Shown here one piece after another: positions 55,609-64,000 of a stretch of DNA of 64,000 nt (position 1 is its first letter; every line of letters starts with the position of its first letter). Below the pieces are notes generated by a model that was not told the DNA's origin, did not search any database, and worked only from the letters and a program-made list of their open reading frames with translations. The stretch covers positions 1,116,001 through 1,180,000 of the forward strand of contig OZ244581.1 in NCBI GenBank assembly GCA_965217935.1. The letters are read 5' to 3'. Origin of the DNA: JBBROS01 sp965217935. GTDB taxonomy: Bacteria; Pseudomonadota; Alphaproteobacteria; Acetobacterales; Acetobacteraceae. A program made the translations under genes and the position numbers.

Positions 55609-55726
55609 CGCAAGGTCTCCTCCTCGCTCCGATGCTGCGCGACATGCCGCACCTTGGCAACCGCGCCTTGGCAAACGCACCCCTGGGGGCTTACCCCTGC
55701 CCGCAACATTGCAGCGGACCGCCCGA

Positions 55727-56725
55727 ATGATGATCCTCTACCCCGAACGCATGTATCAGGACGACGCGCACGAGCGCCGTATCTTCGGCCCCGAGGCACG
55801 GATCGTCATGCGCGACACCGCCTCGCTCTCCGAGCTGACCGACGAGGACTGCGCCGCCGCCGAAGGCCTGATGATCTTCCGCCAGTTCGTAACCGACGCG
55901 GACCTCGCGCGCATGACCCGGCTCCGAGCCATCGTCCGCATGGGCGTCGGCTACGACCGCATCGACCGCGCCGCCGCAGCCGCCCGGCACGTCACCGTCT
56001 GCAACGTCCCCGACTACGGCACCACCGAGGTCGCCGATCACGCCATCGCCATGACGCTGGCGCTCCGCCGAGGCCTGCTCATGCACTACGACCGGCAGCG
56101 GCAGGACCCGCCCGACGCCTGGGCGGCCAAGCCGAGCCCGCTGCTGCGGCGCACCGGGGCGCAAACCTTCGGCGTGGTCGGGCTCGGGCGGATCGGAACG
56201 GCCGCAGCCCTCCGGGCCAAGGCGCTCGGGTTCAACGTCACGTTCTTCGACCCGCATCGCCCGAACGGCGCCGGCCTCGCCCTCGGCATCGGCCGCGCGG
56301 ACACGCTGGACGCCTTGCTGCGCCAATCCGACGTGCTGTCGATGCACGCGCCGGACACGCCGGAAACCCGGGGCATGATCGGGCCAGCGCAGTTCGCCCT
56401 GCTGCCCGAGCACGCCGTATTCATCAACACCGCCCGCGGCACCAACACGGACATCGATGCGCTCTACGACGCCCTGCGCGAAGGCCGCCTGGCCGGGGCC
56501 GGGCTGGACGTGCTGCCGACGGAACCGCCCGTGGCGCCAGGCCCGAAGCTGCTTGTCGCCTACCGGGCGCGTGAACCCTGGCTTGAAGGACGGCTGATCA
56601 TCACGCCCCATTCCGCCTATTTCACGCCAGAGGCGCATCTCGATATCCGGGTCAAGTCGGCGGAGACGATGCGGGCGGCGCTGATGGGCCGCCCGCAGAA
56701 CGTGATCGAGCCCACGGATTACTGA
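55727..56725 (+). CDS. D-2-hydroxyacid dehydrogenase family protein
   Basis: A 332-residue NAD-dependent dehydrogenase (phosphoglycerate dehydrogenase/CtBP-like). The nucleotide motif is TFGVVGLGRIGTAAALRAKA. The catalytic Arg, Glu and His lie in VFINTARGTNTDIDAL, LDVLPTEPPVAPG and IITPHSAYFTPEA. Two adjacent ATGs (55727, 55730). Divergent from the ThDP gene and followed at 19 bases by a TSUP transporter, suggesting uptake and oxidation or reduction of an organic acid. Confidence 0.9.
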   Translation: MMILYPERMYQDDAHERRIFGPEARIVMRDTASLSELTDEDCAAAEGLMIFRQFVTDADLARMTRLRAIVRMGVGYDRIDRAAAAARHVTVCNVPDYGTTEVADHAIAMTLALRRGLLMHYDRQRQDPPDAWAAKPSPLLRRTGAQTFGVVGLGRIGTAAALRAKALGFNVTFFDPHRPNGAGLALGIGRADTLDALLRQSDVLSMHAPDTPETRGMIGPAQFALLPEHAVFINTARGTNTDIDALYDALREGRLAGAGLDVLPTEPPVAPGPKLLVAYRAREPWLEGRLIITPHSAYFTPEAHLDIRVKSAETMRAALMGRPQNVIEPTDY

Positions 56726-56744
56726 TATCGGCGCACCGACGGTC

Positions 56745-57461
56745 TTGCTGCTGTTCGGGGCCGCCGCCGCCGGACTGGTGCAAGGCCTAGCCGGGTTCGG
56801 GCTCGGGCTGGTCGCCGCGGTGTTCTGGTCCGGCGCCTTGTCTCCGCAGGTGGCCGCGCCCCTGGTCGCGATCTGCTCGCTCACCGGGCAGATGCTGACG
56901 ATCCGCACCGTTGCCAGCAGCATCGATTTGCGTGGGACGGCGCCGATGCTGCTCGGCGGCTTGGCCGGCGTGCCAATCGGAGTGGCACTCCTGCCGCTGA
57001 TTGACCCGGCCACGTTCCGCCTATCGGTCGGCGTGCTGCTTTGCCTCTATTGCCCCTCGATGCTGGCCTTGAAGAACCTGCCGAAAATCCGTTGGGGCGG
57101 CGGGTGGGCCGATGGCGCGGCCGGCATCCTAGGCGGTATCATGGGCGGCATCGCCGGGTTGAGCGGCCCGGCGCCAACGATCTGGTGCGCCGTCCGCGGC
57201 TGGGACCGGGACCGGAGCCGCGCCGCGTTCCAAAGCTTCCTGATCGTCGCCCAAGCGGCGGGCCTGCTCGGCTATGCCGTCTCCGGCCTGCTGACGCGGG
57301 AGGTGTGGCGATTGTCCGCTTGGATGCTCCCGTTCGTGCTGGCGCCGTCGCTTCTCGGCGCCAGGCTTTACGGCCGGCTCGGCGGCGAGGCGTTCAGGCG
57401 GCTGATCCTGGTCGTGCTGCTGGCGACGGGCGCGGTCCTGGTGGTCAAGGGACTCCGCTGA
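56745..57461 (+). CDS. TSUP (TauE/SafE) family membrane transporter
   Basis: A 238-residue sulfite/organoanion exporter-family membrane protein with about seven helices. AAAAGLVQGLAGFGLGLVAA and ILGGIMGGIAGLSGPAPTIW are the two inverted TSUP repeats. A TTG at 56745 is the first usable start; the helix may begin a few residues earlier, as family members do. Its 3' end overlaps the convergent cupin gene by 17 bases. Probably moves a sulfonate or carboxylate linked to the neighbouring catabolic genes. Confidence 0.85.
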   Translation: MLLFGAAAAGLVQGLAGFGLGLVAAVFWSGALSPQVAAPLVAICSLTGQMLTIRTVASSIDLRGTAPMLLGGLAGVPIGVALLPLIDPATFRLSVGVLLCLYCPSMLALKNLPKIRWGGGWADGAAGILGGIMGGIAGLSGPAPTIWCAVRGWDRDRSRAAFQSFLIVAQAAGLLGYAVSGLLTREVWRLSAWMLPFVLAPSLLGARLYGRLGGEAFRRLILVVLLATGAVLVVKGLR

Positions 57462-58137
57462 GCGCCGGCGCCCCTCGAACATGAAGGAGATGGCCCGCCT
57501 TGATCCAGACCCGGCAGCCTTGCGGCCCGGCGCCGGCCTCAAGCCGCGATCCCACCGGCAGCCGCAGCCAGGACTGCTGCTCGAAATGCTCGCCGCGCTC
57601 GTTGAAACCGCCGTCCAGCACCAGCAGTTCCACCCCGCCCGGAGCATCGAACGCCACCGCCGCGCCGGGCGCCCACCGCTCGATCCGCACTTGCTCGAAC
57701 GCGTCGTCGAACAGCGCCATCATCTCGGCGCCGTCCCGTCCGCTGACCGGCACGAAATGGCCCGGCACGGTCTCCACCCGAAGCTCGACCCGGTCATCCA
57801 GATCGAACTGCCACAGCTTGACGAAGATCGTGCAGCCCGGCGCCGACCCCGGCGTATGCCGCGTGCCGGGCGGGTTGCGAATATAGCTGCCGGCGGGGAA
57901 ATCCCCGTGCTCGTCCTGGAACATCCCATCGAGCACCAGGAACTCCTCGCCGCCGCCGTGGGTATGCGGCGAAAACCGGCTGCCGGGCGCATACCGCACG
58001 ATCGACGTGGCCCGGGCCACCTCGTCGCCCACCCGGTCGAGCATCCGCCGGTCCACGCCCGGCACGGGCGACGGCGTCCAGCCGAGCCGCGCGGCATGGA
58101 CGGCGGCACGGGACGCGAAATCGGCGTTGAGGTTCAT
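57445..58137 (-). CDS. Cupin protein (ChrR-like, two cupin folds)
   Basis: A 230-residue bicupin. The first fold has the metal-binding pattern FSPHTHGGGEEFLVLDGMFQ and NPPGTRHTPGSAPGC. The second (FDAPGGVELLVLDGGFNERG) is less complete. This is the ChrR-like cupin pattern without the N-terminal zinc anti-sigma domain. No sigma factor is adjacent, so an enzymatic or small-molecule sensing role is more likely. Divergent from the dehydratase gene. Confidence 0.82.
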   Translation of the reverse strand: MNLNADFASRAAVHAARLGWTPSPVPGVDRRMLDRVGDEVARATSIVRYAPGSRFSPHTHGGGEEFLVLDGMFQDEHGDFPAGSYIRNPPGTRHTPGSAPGCTIFVKLWQFDLDDRVELRVETVPGHFVPVSGRDGAEMMALFDDAFEQVRIERWAPGAAVAFDAPGGVELLVLDGGFNERGEHFEQQSWLRLPVGSRLEAGAGPQGCRVWIKAGHLLHVRGAPALSGVP

Positions 58138-58265
58138 GGGACCGATGCTCCTTCGATCGTTTCCAGTCAGGATGAGATGGGTGCGTTGACGCTGGAACCA
58201 CCGCGGCCCATTTTCCGGCGGCCCGATGCGGCCAAGCCCAAGCGGCCATCCAAGGAAGCGTGACC

Positions 58266-60071
58266 ATGCCCGACCACTCCCCTACCCCGCACGACAACGG
58301 CGCGCGCCACCTGCGCAGCCGCGGCTGGTTCGATGACCAGTCGAACCCGAGCATGACCGCGCTCTACCTCGAGCGCTACATGAATTTCGGCCTCACGCTC
58401 GGCGAGCTGCAATCCGGACGCCCGATCATCGGCATCGCCCAGACCGGCTCCGACCTCGCCCCCTGCAACCGCCATCTGGTCGACTTGGCCGGGCGCGTGC
58501 GCGACGGCATCCGCGACGCCGGCGGCGTCCCGCTCGAGTTCCCGATCCACCCCATCCAGGAAACCGGCAAGCGCCCCACCGCGGCGCTCGACCGCAACCT
58601 GGCCTACCTCAGCCTGGTCGAGGTGCTGCACGGCTACCCGCTCGACGGCGTGGTGCTGACCGGCGGCTGCGACAAGACCGTCCCCGCCGTGCTGATGGGG
58701 GCGGCCACGGTGAACATCCCCGCCATCCTGCTTTCCGGCGGCCCGATGCTCGACGGCTGGCATAAGGGCCGCCTCGCCGGCTCCGGCACCATCGTCTGGG
58801 AGGCGCGCAAGCTGATGGCGGAGGGGAAGATCGAGTATCCCGAGTTCCTGGCCATGGTCGCCGACTCCGCCTCGTCGGCCGGGCACTGCAACACGATGGG
58901 CACGGCGCTCAGCATGAACAGCCTGGCCGAAGCCCTGGGCATGTCCCTGCCCGGCTGCGCCGCCATCCCGGCCCCGCACAAGGAGCGCGGCTGGATGGCC
59001 TACCACACCGGCCACCGCATCGTCGGCATGGTGCAGGAGAACCTGCGCCCGTCCGACATCATGACCAAGCCCGCGTTCGAGAACGCCGTCGCCGCCGCCT
59101 CCGCCCTTGGCGCCAGCAGCAACTGCCCGATCAGCATGATCGCCATCGCCCGGCACATGGGCGTCGACCACACGCTCGAGGACTGGCAGCGGGTCGGCGC
59201 GGACATCCCTCTGCTGACCGACGTGCAGCCGGCCGGGCGCTTCCTCGGCGAGGGCTTCTTCCGCGCCGGCGGCGTGCCGGCCGTGATGCGCGAGCTGCTG
59301 AGCGCCGGCAAGCTGCGCACCGATGTGATGACCTGCACCGGCCAGACGCTCGGCGAGAACCTGGCCAAGCCGGTCCTGGTCGACCGCGAGGTGATCCGCG
59401 CCTATGGCGAGCCGATGAAGGAGAAGGCCGGGTTCGCCGTCCTGTCCGGCAACCTGTTCGACGGCGCGGTGATGAAGGTCAGCGTCATCGACCCCGAGTT
59501 CCGCAGCCGCTTCCTCAGCGAGCCCGGCGCGCCCAACGTGTTCGAAGGCCGGGCCGTCGTGTTCGAAGGCCCCGAGGACTACCACGGGCGCATCGAGGAC
59601 CCGGCGCTCGGCATCGACGAGCGCAGCATCCTCGTTATCCGCAACTGCGGCCCGGTCGGCTATCCGGGCGGCGCGGAGGTGGTGAACATGCAGCCGCCCG
59701 CCGCCCTGCTGAAAGCCGGCGTGAGCGCCCTGCCCACCATGGGCGACGGCCGCCAGTCCGGCACTTCCGGCAGCCCCAGCATCCTCAACGTCGCCCCCGA
59801 GGCGGCCGTGGGCGGCGGGCTGGCGTTGCTGCAAACCGGCGACCGGGTGCGGATCGACCTCAACGCCCGCAAGGTGGATGTCATGATTTCCGACGAGGAG
59901 CTCGCCGCCCGTCGCGCCGCCTGGGAGCCGCCGACGCTGCATAGCCAGACGCCGTGGGAGGAGATCAGCCGCAGTATGGTGGGCCAGCACAACACGGGCG
60001 CGTGTTTGGAGCCGGCGACGCTGTATTTGAATATCGTTGAGACACGGGGGGAGGCTCGGCATAGCCATTAG
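58266..60071 (+). CDS. IlvD/Edd family sugar-acid dehydratase
   Basis: A 601-residue Fe-S dehydratase. The cluster cysteines are in GSDLAPCNRHLVDLAG, VVLTGGCDKTVPAVLM and SASSAGHCNTMGTALSMNSL. NCGPVGYPGGAEVVNMQPP and GDGRQSGTSGSPSILNVAPE follow. The opening RSRGWFDD-x-Q and size fit L-arabinonate/D-xylonate/fuconate dehydratases rather than IlvD itself. The ATG at 58266 has GGAAG 8 bases upstream. An SDR with matching pathway logic lies on the same strand beyond the RloAB cassette. Confidence 0.93.
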   Translation: MPDHSPTPHDNGARHLRSRGWFDDQSNPSMTALYLERYMNFGLTLGELQSGRPIIGIAQTGSDLAPCNRHLVDLAGRVRDGIRDAGGVPLEFPIHPIQETGKRPTAALDRNLAYLSLVEVLHGYPLDGVVLTGGCDKTVPAVLMGAATVNIPAILLSGGPMLDGWHKGRLAGSGTIVWEARKLMAEGKIEYPEFLAMVADSASSAGHCNTMGTALSMNSLAEALGMSLPGCAAIPAPHKERGWMAYHTGHRIVGMVQENLRPSDIMTKPAFENAVAAASALGASSNCPISMIAIARHMGVDHTLEDWQRVGADIPLLTDVQPAGRFLGEGFFRAGGVPAVMRELLSAGKLRTDVMTCTGQTLGENLAKPVLVDREVIRAYGEPMKEKAGFAVLSGNLFDGAVMKVSVIDPEFRSRFLSEPGAPNVFEGRAVVFEGPEDYHGRIEDPALGIDERSILVIRNCGPVGYPGGAEVVNMQPPAALLKAGVSALPTMGDGRQSGTSGSPSILNVAPEAAVGGGLALLQTGDRVRIDLNARKVDVMISDEELAARRAAWEPPTLHSQTPWEEISRSMVGQHNTGACLEPATLYLNIVETRGEARHSH

Positions 60072-60097
60072 GGGTGGCTGGGGGGTGGGTGGGGGGG
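60071..60097 (+). other. G-quadruplex-forming motif after the dehydratase stop
   Basis: Runs of 4, 6, 3 and 7 G on the coding strand, separated by 5, 1 and 1 bases, directly after the TAG stop and followed by TTTT. It could fold in RNA or DNA and may act in transcript ending or as a fragile site next to the RloAB cassette. Confidence 0.5.
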
Positions 60098-60437
60098 TTT
60101 TGCGGTGTTCTGCGGGCTTGGTGTGCGTCTGATTGTGCTGACTGGATAGTGCTATGTCGCAGTTGGGTGGAAACCGGACATAAGCTGCGTAATCGCTGTT
60201 GACGGCTATGCGCCGATCTCGGTCGTTCGAGTAACTCGGCTGACGTTCTGAAAGCGAACGTGAATCCAATGAACCTTAATGGCCGAGATAGGTGGGTGCC
60301 AATCGTCGGCTCACGGAATGTGGGTCCGAGAAAGCGGCTGCAGCTCAATCCTTGCCTATGTTCGATACAGAGCGTTCGTAAATGAATGTTTCTGAAACAA
60401 GTGCGGCGGATAATCCCTTTGCTAAAGTCTCTCACGG
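60098..60437. other. Gap left of the RloAB cassette
   Basis: About 340 bases with no supported gene. GCAGTTGGGTGGAAACCGGA continuing to 60188 resembles, in inverted orientation, 62626-62652 on the other side of the RloAB genes (about three quarters identical). Sequence becomes more AT-rich from here rightwards. Confidence 0.4.
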
Positions 60438-61073
60438 CTAGGTACGTCCGTTTGCTACTATCAACTCGGTGAGTACGTCTACATCAGTATATGGTTCACC
60501 TTTCGCTTTCCCTTCATTTTGTCGCCGCGCTCGCATGCGGATCGCGCGCGTAAGGGCAAGGGTATAGTTAGGCGAAAGTGCTGAATAGTTTAATTTTTTG
60601 CTTCCTTTTGGATCGTAATGCTTGTCATGTTTCGCGAGTTTCTGCTGCACCTCGTGGCGGTGATCAGGCGCGTCGAGTTCGGCATAGTGGAGTAAGAGCC
60701 AAACCTCGAAGCAGGGGTTCGAAAAGCCAACATGAACGCCGGCTGCCTCCGCATGAGCAATCGCTTGATCGACATTCGGGTGCTCATCTCTGTCAAACAT
60801 GACCCAGACCTGATCGAACTCTTCGAAGCTGTTCTTTGACACAGCTATTTGTCCGCGAGCCTCTTTTGCTTTCGCCACAATAGTAGTCGGTACTCCAGCC
60901 GGTGCAATGATTTCGACGCTGACCAGGCTGTTGGCGTGCTCACGTGCGAAGCTACGGATATAGTGAGGCTCTGTGTTCTCACCCTCACAGAACACCAGCA
61001 GTGCCAGCTTTGGCTGACGCACCGATCCTCGTCGACTGAGCCGTGGCGGCGCAGGTGGTTTACGCCTCGCCAT
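60438..61073 (-). CDS. rloB: RloB-like TOPRIM-type protein
   Basis: A 211-residue RloB-family protein. LALLVFCEGENTEPHYIRSF has the acidic motif of TOPRIM-like folds, VWVMFDRDEHPNVDQAI a DxD-type motif and VGFSNPCFEVWLLLHYAEL the RloB signature. By family it is a probable nuclease working with the upstream ATPase. The ATG at 61073 overlaps the ATPase gene by 14 bases. Codon use is more AT-rich than in its neighbours, consistent with acquisition. Confidence 0.88.
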   Translation of the reverse strand: MARRKPPAPPRLSRRGSVRQPKLALLVFCEGENTEPHYIRSFAREHANSLVSVEIIAPAGVPTTIVAKAKEARGQIAVSKNSFEEFDQVWVMFDRDEHPNVDQAIAHAEAAGVHVGFSNPCFEVWLLLHYAELDAPDHRHEVQQKLAKHDKHYDPKGSKKLNYSALSPNYTLALTRAIRMRARRQNEGKAKGEPYTDVDVLTELIVANGRT

Positions 61074-62352
61074 TGTCGGCACCGAACAAGCCTTCAACTC
61101 GCCCAAGGTAGGGAACTGCACCGAATCGGCCTTGAAGATAGCCCTTCTCAAGATTGTCCGTATTCCTCGTGCTGATATCGGTAAGTGGATAAAGATGAGT
61201 GCTACCCGACTGCCCCTTCTCTGCGAACCATATCTGGTCTCTTCGAAGAAGACCGGAGCACAAAATATTCGTATCATGAGTTGTTGCGACTATCTGCGCA
61301 CCGTGTGGATTAGTGGCTTTATCCATAAACAGGCTGAGCAACTTCAATGATAAAAGGGTGTGCAGGCTAGTATCTAATTCGTCGATGAAAATCGTTCCGC
61401 CAGAATCTAGGGCCGTGAAAGCAGCAAGCGCCATATCTGAAAGCCTCTGTGTGCCACGGCTCTCTTGGACGAATGGCAGCTCAAACAGTTCTTCTTCGAA
61501 GCCGGTATGCGAGAACATCACTTCGGTTCCAGGCTTCGGCTCGTCAGCCACGATGTCTATGTTGTCCACTGCGTCTGCCACAAGAGAGGCGCGAATGGTC
61601 TGGAAGATTTTGCGCGAGCGTTCATCAAGCTCGACTTTCTTAGTTTTCAGCCCAGCGATGCCTGTATCAGCTAGTTGCAAAAAGGACACCAAGCGAGGGT
61701 CATTTCGCCTGCCTATTATGTTTTGAATATTACGGCTGTTCATCCCGGCACCGAGTCCCGTTAGCTGTCGTTCAAAGAACGAGTAAACCGGCGTTAGTTG
61801 GGGATGAGAGCTTTGCGCCGCAGCAGAGAGAAAAAGTGAGTTCGGTCGAGTAAGCTCCTCGATTAATTTATTTCTTCCTTTCAGATGTTTCCCAAACTCG
61901 ATTGAAGGGACTTCCGCATCGCGGTTAAAGAGAATACGCTTATGCCCGCTAGGGAAAGCATATAGCCACTCTCTCAGGAACCTTGTATCGCCAAACACAA
62001 ATCCGTAGTGGTACCGGACTCGATCGAGTATGAAATCACAGTCGAATCGAGTGGGTTCTTTATTTGAGGTTCGATCAAGCGCAAAGGAATTTCGAGGTAT
62101 ATTGGCCGTAGCACCTAATTTGCTATAAGATTGAAGGACGTGACTGCGCATCGCGCTCATAACGTTGTAGACGCTGGATTTGCCCGCTGCATTCGCCCCG
62201 TAAAGGACGATGCCAGGAAGCACCCGCACCTTGCCCTCTGACCACTCAAGGAGGTCCGGTCCTTGGTCCTTGATGGCACCGGACGCAATGAGCGACAACT
62301 CGGCATACTCACGGATTGAGCGGAAATTGGATACGCCGAAGCGCAACAGCAT
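61060..62352 (-). CDS. rloA: RloA-like AAA15 ATPase
   Basis: A 430-residue SMC/OLD-like ATPase. MLLRFGVSNFRSIREYAELS opens the fold, with Walker A LYGANAAGKSSVYNVM. A signature-like ESRGTQRLSDMALAAF, Walker B GGTIFIDELDTSLHTLLSL and a downstream IVATTHDTNIL complete it. Paired ATPase plus TOPRIM genes (RloAB, and by analogy PARIS AriAB and OLD/Gabija types) are associated with phage defence, where the ATPase senses infection and the nuclease acts. That role is inferred. Lower GC than flanks. Confidence 0.88.
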   Translation of the reverse strand: MLLRFGVSNFRSIREYAELSLIASGAIKDQGPDLLEWSEGKVRVLPGIVLYGANAAGKSSVYNVMSAMRSHVLQSYSKLGATANIPRNSFALDRTSNKEPTRFDCDFILDRVRYHYGFVFGDTRFLREWLYAFPSGHKRILFNRDAEVPSIEFGKHLKGRNKLIEELTRPNSLFLSAAAQSSHPQLTPVYSFFERQLTGLGAGMNSRNIQNIIGRRNDPRLVSFLQLADTGIAGLKTKKVELDERSRKIFQTIRASLVADAVDNIDIVADEPKPGTEVMFSHTGFEEELFELPFVQESRGTQRLSDMALAAFTALDSGGTIFIDELDTSLHTLLSLKLLSLFMDKATNPHGAQIVATTHDTNILCSGLLRRDQIWFAEKGQSGSTHLYPLTDISTRNTDNLEKGYLQGRFGAVPYLGRVEGLFGADNGEA

Positions 62353-62838
62353 GATTGGACCCCAAAAGCACGACTTCTATTCTACAGAGAATTTTGCAGA
62401 AATCTTGCAAAAAATTGTGTTTCTCGACTTAACAGGGATCAGTGGGCAAGAGACGTCCATCATATACAAGCCGAGTTGGCTACCTCCGGACGAACAGTAA
62501 AAGGCGCATATGCTGAATGATCGGTTTCAAGCAGGTGCAGTTGCGCGCAGGCGGCTGACCAGGATCGAGAGCTGTCAACGGGTGAAGGGCAGCAAACGTC
62601 CGCTCATGCAGGCCCTTACTCCAAAGCTGCTTATCCGCTTTCAACCAGCTGCGGACCTACCGAACCCAGCCACAAACGTTCGAGATGGATCAATACGCGA
62701 CCAGCAATGCAACTCCGATCGCCAAATTCGCGCCAATCCCCAAGCAAAATCCGCCGCCAAAATCCCCCATCGCCACCAACAACCCCAACCGTCTAAAACA
62801 CCTCCTCTGCAACCACCCCCAACAAACGGAGGACCCCC
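62353..62838. other. Gap right of the RloAB cassette
   Basis: About 490 bases: an AT-rich part near the rloA start (promoter region), then GCTGCTTATCCGCTTTCAAC at 62626-62645, an inverted relative of 60159-60189. The last part before the SDR is C-rich. No gene supported. GGAGG near 62828 is the SDR ribosome-binding site. Confidence 0.4.
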
Positions 62839-63588
62839 ATGCCAGAAGGCCGTCTCGCCGGAAAAACCGCCTTCATCACCGCCGCCGCCCAAGGTATCGG
62901 CCGCGCCACCGCCCTGGCCTACGCCGCACAAGGCGCCCGCGTCATCGCCTCCGACCTGAACGAGGCCAAGCTGGCCGATCTGGGCCACAACATCACCACC
63001 CAGAAGCTCGACGCCACCGACGCCGCCGAGGTCTCCCGCGCGCTGGACGCGGCAGGCCCGGTCGACATCCTCTTCAACTGCGCCGGCTTCGTCCACCAGG
63101 GCACCATCCTCGACGCGACCGCCGAGGAATGGGAGTTCGCCTTCGCCCTCAACCTGCGCAGCATGGTGGCCGCCATCCGCGCCGTCCTGCCCGGCATGAT
63201 CGAGCGCGGCCGGGGCAGCATCATCAACATGTCGAGCGCCGCCAGCAGCATCAAGGGCGCGCCGAACCGCTGCGTCTACGCCACCAGCAAGGCCGCCGTC
63301 CTCGGCCTTACCAAGTCCGTCGCCGCCGATTTCGTCAAGCACGGCGTCCGCTGCAACGCCATCTGCCCGGGCACGGTGCAGACGCCCAGCCTGGACGAGC
63401 GGATCGCCGTCAACGCCGCCGTCGCCGGGTCAGTGGAGCAGGCCCGGCGCGACTTCATCAGCCGCCAGGCGATGGGCCGCCTGGGCTCGCCCGAGGAGAT
63501 CGCCGCGCTCGCGGTCTATCTCGGCTCGGACGAGAGCCAGTTCCTCACCGGGCAAGCCATGATCATCGACGGAGGATGGACGCTGTGA
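62839..63588 (+). CDS. SDR family oxidoreductase (sugar-acid dehydrogenase-like)
   Basis: A 249-residue short-chain dehydrogenase. TAAAQGIGRATALAYAAQGA is the cofactor motif, NCAGFVHQG the NAG motif, and the catalytic Ser/Tyr/Lys lie in INMSSAASSIKG and RCVYATSKAAVLG. The C-terminus (FLTGQAMIIDGGWTL) is complete. It most resembles 2-keto-3-deoxy-L-fuconate dehydrogenases, which act after a sugar-acid dehydratase like the one at 58.3-60.1 kb. GGAGG precedes the ATG. Confidence 0.92.
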   Translation: MPEGRLAGKTAFITAAAQGIGRATALAYAAQGARVIASDLNEAKLADLGHNITTQKLDATDAAEVSRALDAAGPVDILFNCAGFVHQGTILDATAEEWEFAFALNLRSMVAAIRAVLPGMIERGRGSIINMSSAASSIKGAPNRCVYATSKAAVLGLTKSVAADFVKHGVRCNAICPGTVQTPSLDERIAVNAAVAGSVEQARRDFISRQAMGRLGSPEEIAALAVYLGSDESQFLTGQAMIIDGGWTL

Positions 63589-63600
63589 GGCAGACAGCCG

Positions 63601-64000
63601 GTGCCGAATGACCTCCGCCCAACCCGTCGCGCGCGATGCGCCGCCTATGCCGCGATCGCGTGGGCAGCGATAGGCCCGGCAATGGCCCAGGCGCCCGCAA
63701 CGATCACGACCCACGGCGCCGCGCGCGACCGGATCGAGAACACCGTGGCCGATGTCCGCCTTGGCGTCGAGGCGCAGGCCCCGGCCGCGCCGGACGTGCA
63801 GAAGGCGCTCGCCTCAGGCCTGGCGCCGCTGCTCGCCTACTTGCGCGAGGCCAAACTCGCCCGGCTGCAAACCGGCGGCCTGATGATCCAGCCCACGCCG
63901 CAGCCCGTCCCCGGACAGCCGCCCCAGTCGGCAGGCTTCACCGGCCGCGCCTCCGTCAGTTTCCAGGTCGAGACCGGGCATCTCGGCGCGGTGCTGGACG
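63601..64000 (+). CDS. SIMPL-domain periplasmic protein (partial)
   Basis: A frame opening with GTG at 63601 runs off the right edge (133 residues visible). A signal peptide (RCAAYAAIAWAAIGPAMAQA) precedes AARDRIENTVADVRLGVEAQ and FTGRASVSFQVETGHLGAVL, the pattern of SIMPL/DUF541 (BP26/OMP28-like) proteins. Function unknown; these are periplasmic or outer-membrane associated. The C-terminal part is outside the window. Confidence 0.7.
   Translation, partial: MPNDLRPTRRARCAAYAAIAWAAIGPAMAQAPATITTHGAARDRIENTVADVRLGVEAQAPAAPDVQKALASGLAPLLAYLREAKLARLQTGGLMIQPTPQPVPGQPPQSAGFTGRASVSFQVETGHLGAVLD

Noticed and set aside
60166..60435. Minus-strand frame left of rloB
   Set aside because: Composition is that of translated noncoding repeat sequence; no motif and no ribosome-binding site.
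62510..62959. Open frame overlapping the SDR start
   Set aside because: Low-complexity Pro/Gln-rich translation overlapping the well-supported SDR start in another frame.

Overview
The window is high-GC DNA from an alphaproteobacterium. Gene content and order suggest Rhodospirillales/Acetobacteraceae: phoH-ybeY-corC after miaB, def-fmt-truA, hsp20-DUF1150, kdsD-lptC-lptA-lptB-rpoN-hpf, and Tim44-Smr. This is inferred from synteny and protein families; no rRNA or tRNA was found to confirm it.

Layout. 1-7.2 kb: the 5' end of an MFS/acyltransferase-type protein at the left edge, a repeat-rich gap, then miaB-phoH-ybeY-corC on the minus strand. Next come a secreted PEP-CTERM metalloprotease, an LprI-like protein and a PlsC acyltransferase. 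7.2-14 kb: a small secreted protein and the tamA-tamB outer-membrane assembly pair. 14-25 kb: msrB, a glycogen-debranching-type glucosidase, a GGDEF cyclase with a DUF2336 partner, dapD-dapE, truA-fmt-def, hsp20 and DUF1150. 25-32 kb: the lipopolysaccharide transport and KDO operon together with rpoN and hpf, then a SPOR-domain lytic transglycosylase. 32-37 kb: a two-gene ABC exporter, a histidine phosphatase, Tim44, an orphan DNA methyltransferase, an Smr protein and an XRE regulator.

37.4-45.0 kb is an insertion-sequence graveyard: an IS66 element with unusually long inverted repeats, two decayed IS630 transposases, a frameshifted IS4-type element and an IS21 istB gene. Three of the coding positions here (two in the IS66 tnpC, one in istB) carry the same approximately 44-bp insert. 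It is built of consecutive small hairpins, two of them centred on GCGAAGC. Two copies are read in frame and add a near-identical peptide; the third, inverted, breaks tnpC. This is the most novel-looking signal in the window.

45-64 kb: aconitase, ccmA-ccmB, a GGDEF-EAL protein translationally coupled to a BLUF blue-light sensor, and a catabolic region. That region holds a Gfo/Idh/MocA oxidoreductase, acyl-CoA dehydrogenase with an SDR remnant, a ThDP enzyme, 2-hydroxyacid dehydrogenase, TSUP transporter, cupin, IlvD/Edd sugar-acid dehydratase and SDR. A lower-GC RloA/RloB-type ATPase plus TOPRIM-like pair, probably anti-phage, sits between the dehydratase and the SDR and is flanked by diverged inverted repeats. 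The window ends inside a SIMPL-domain protein.
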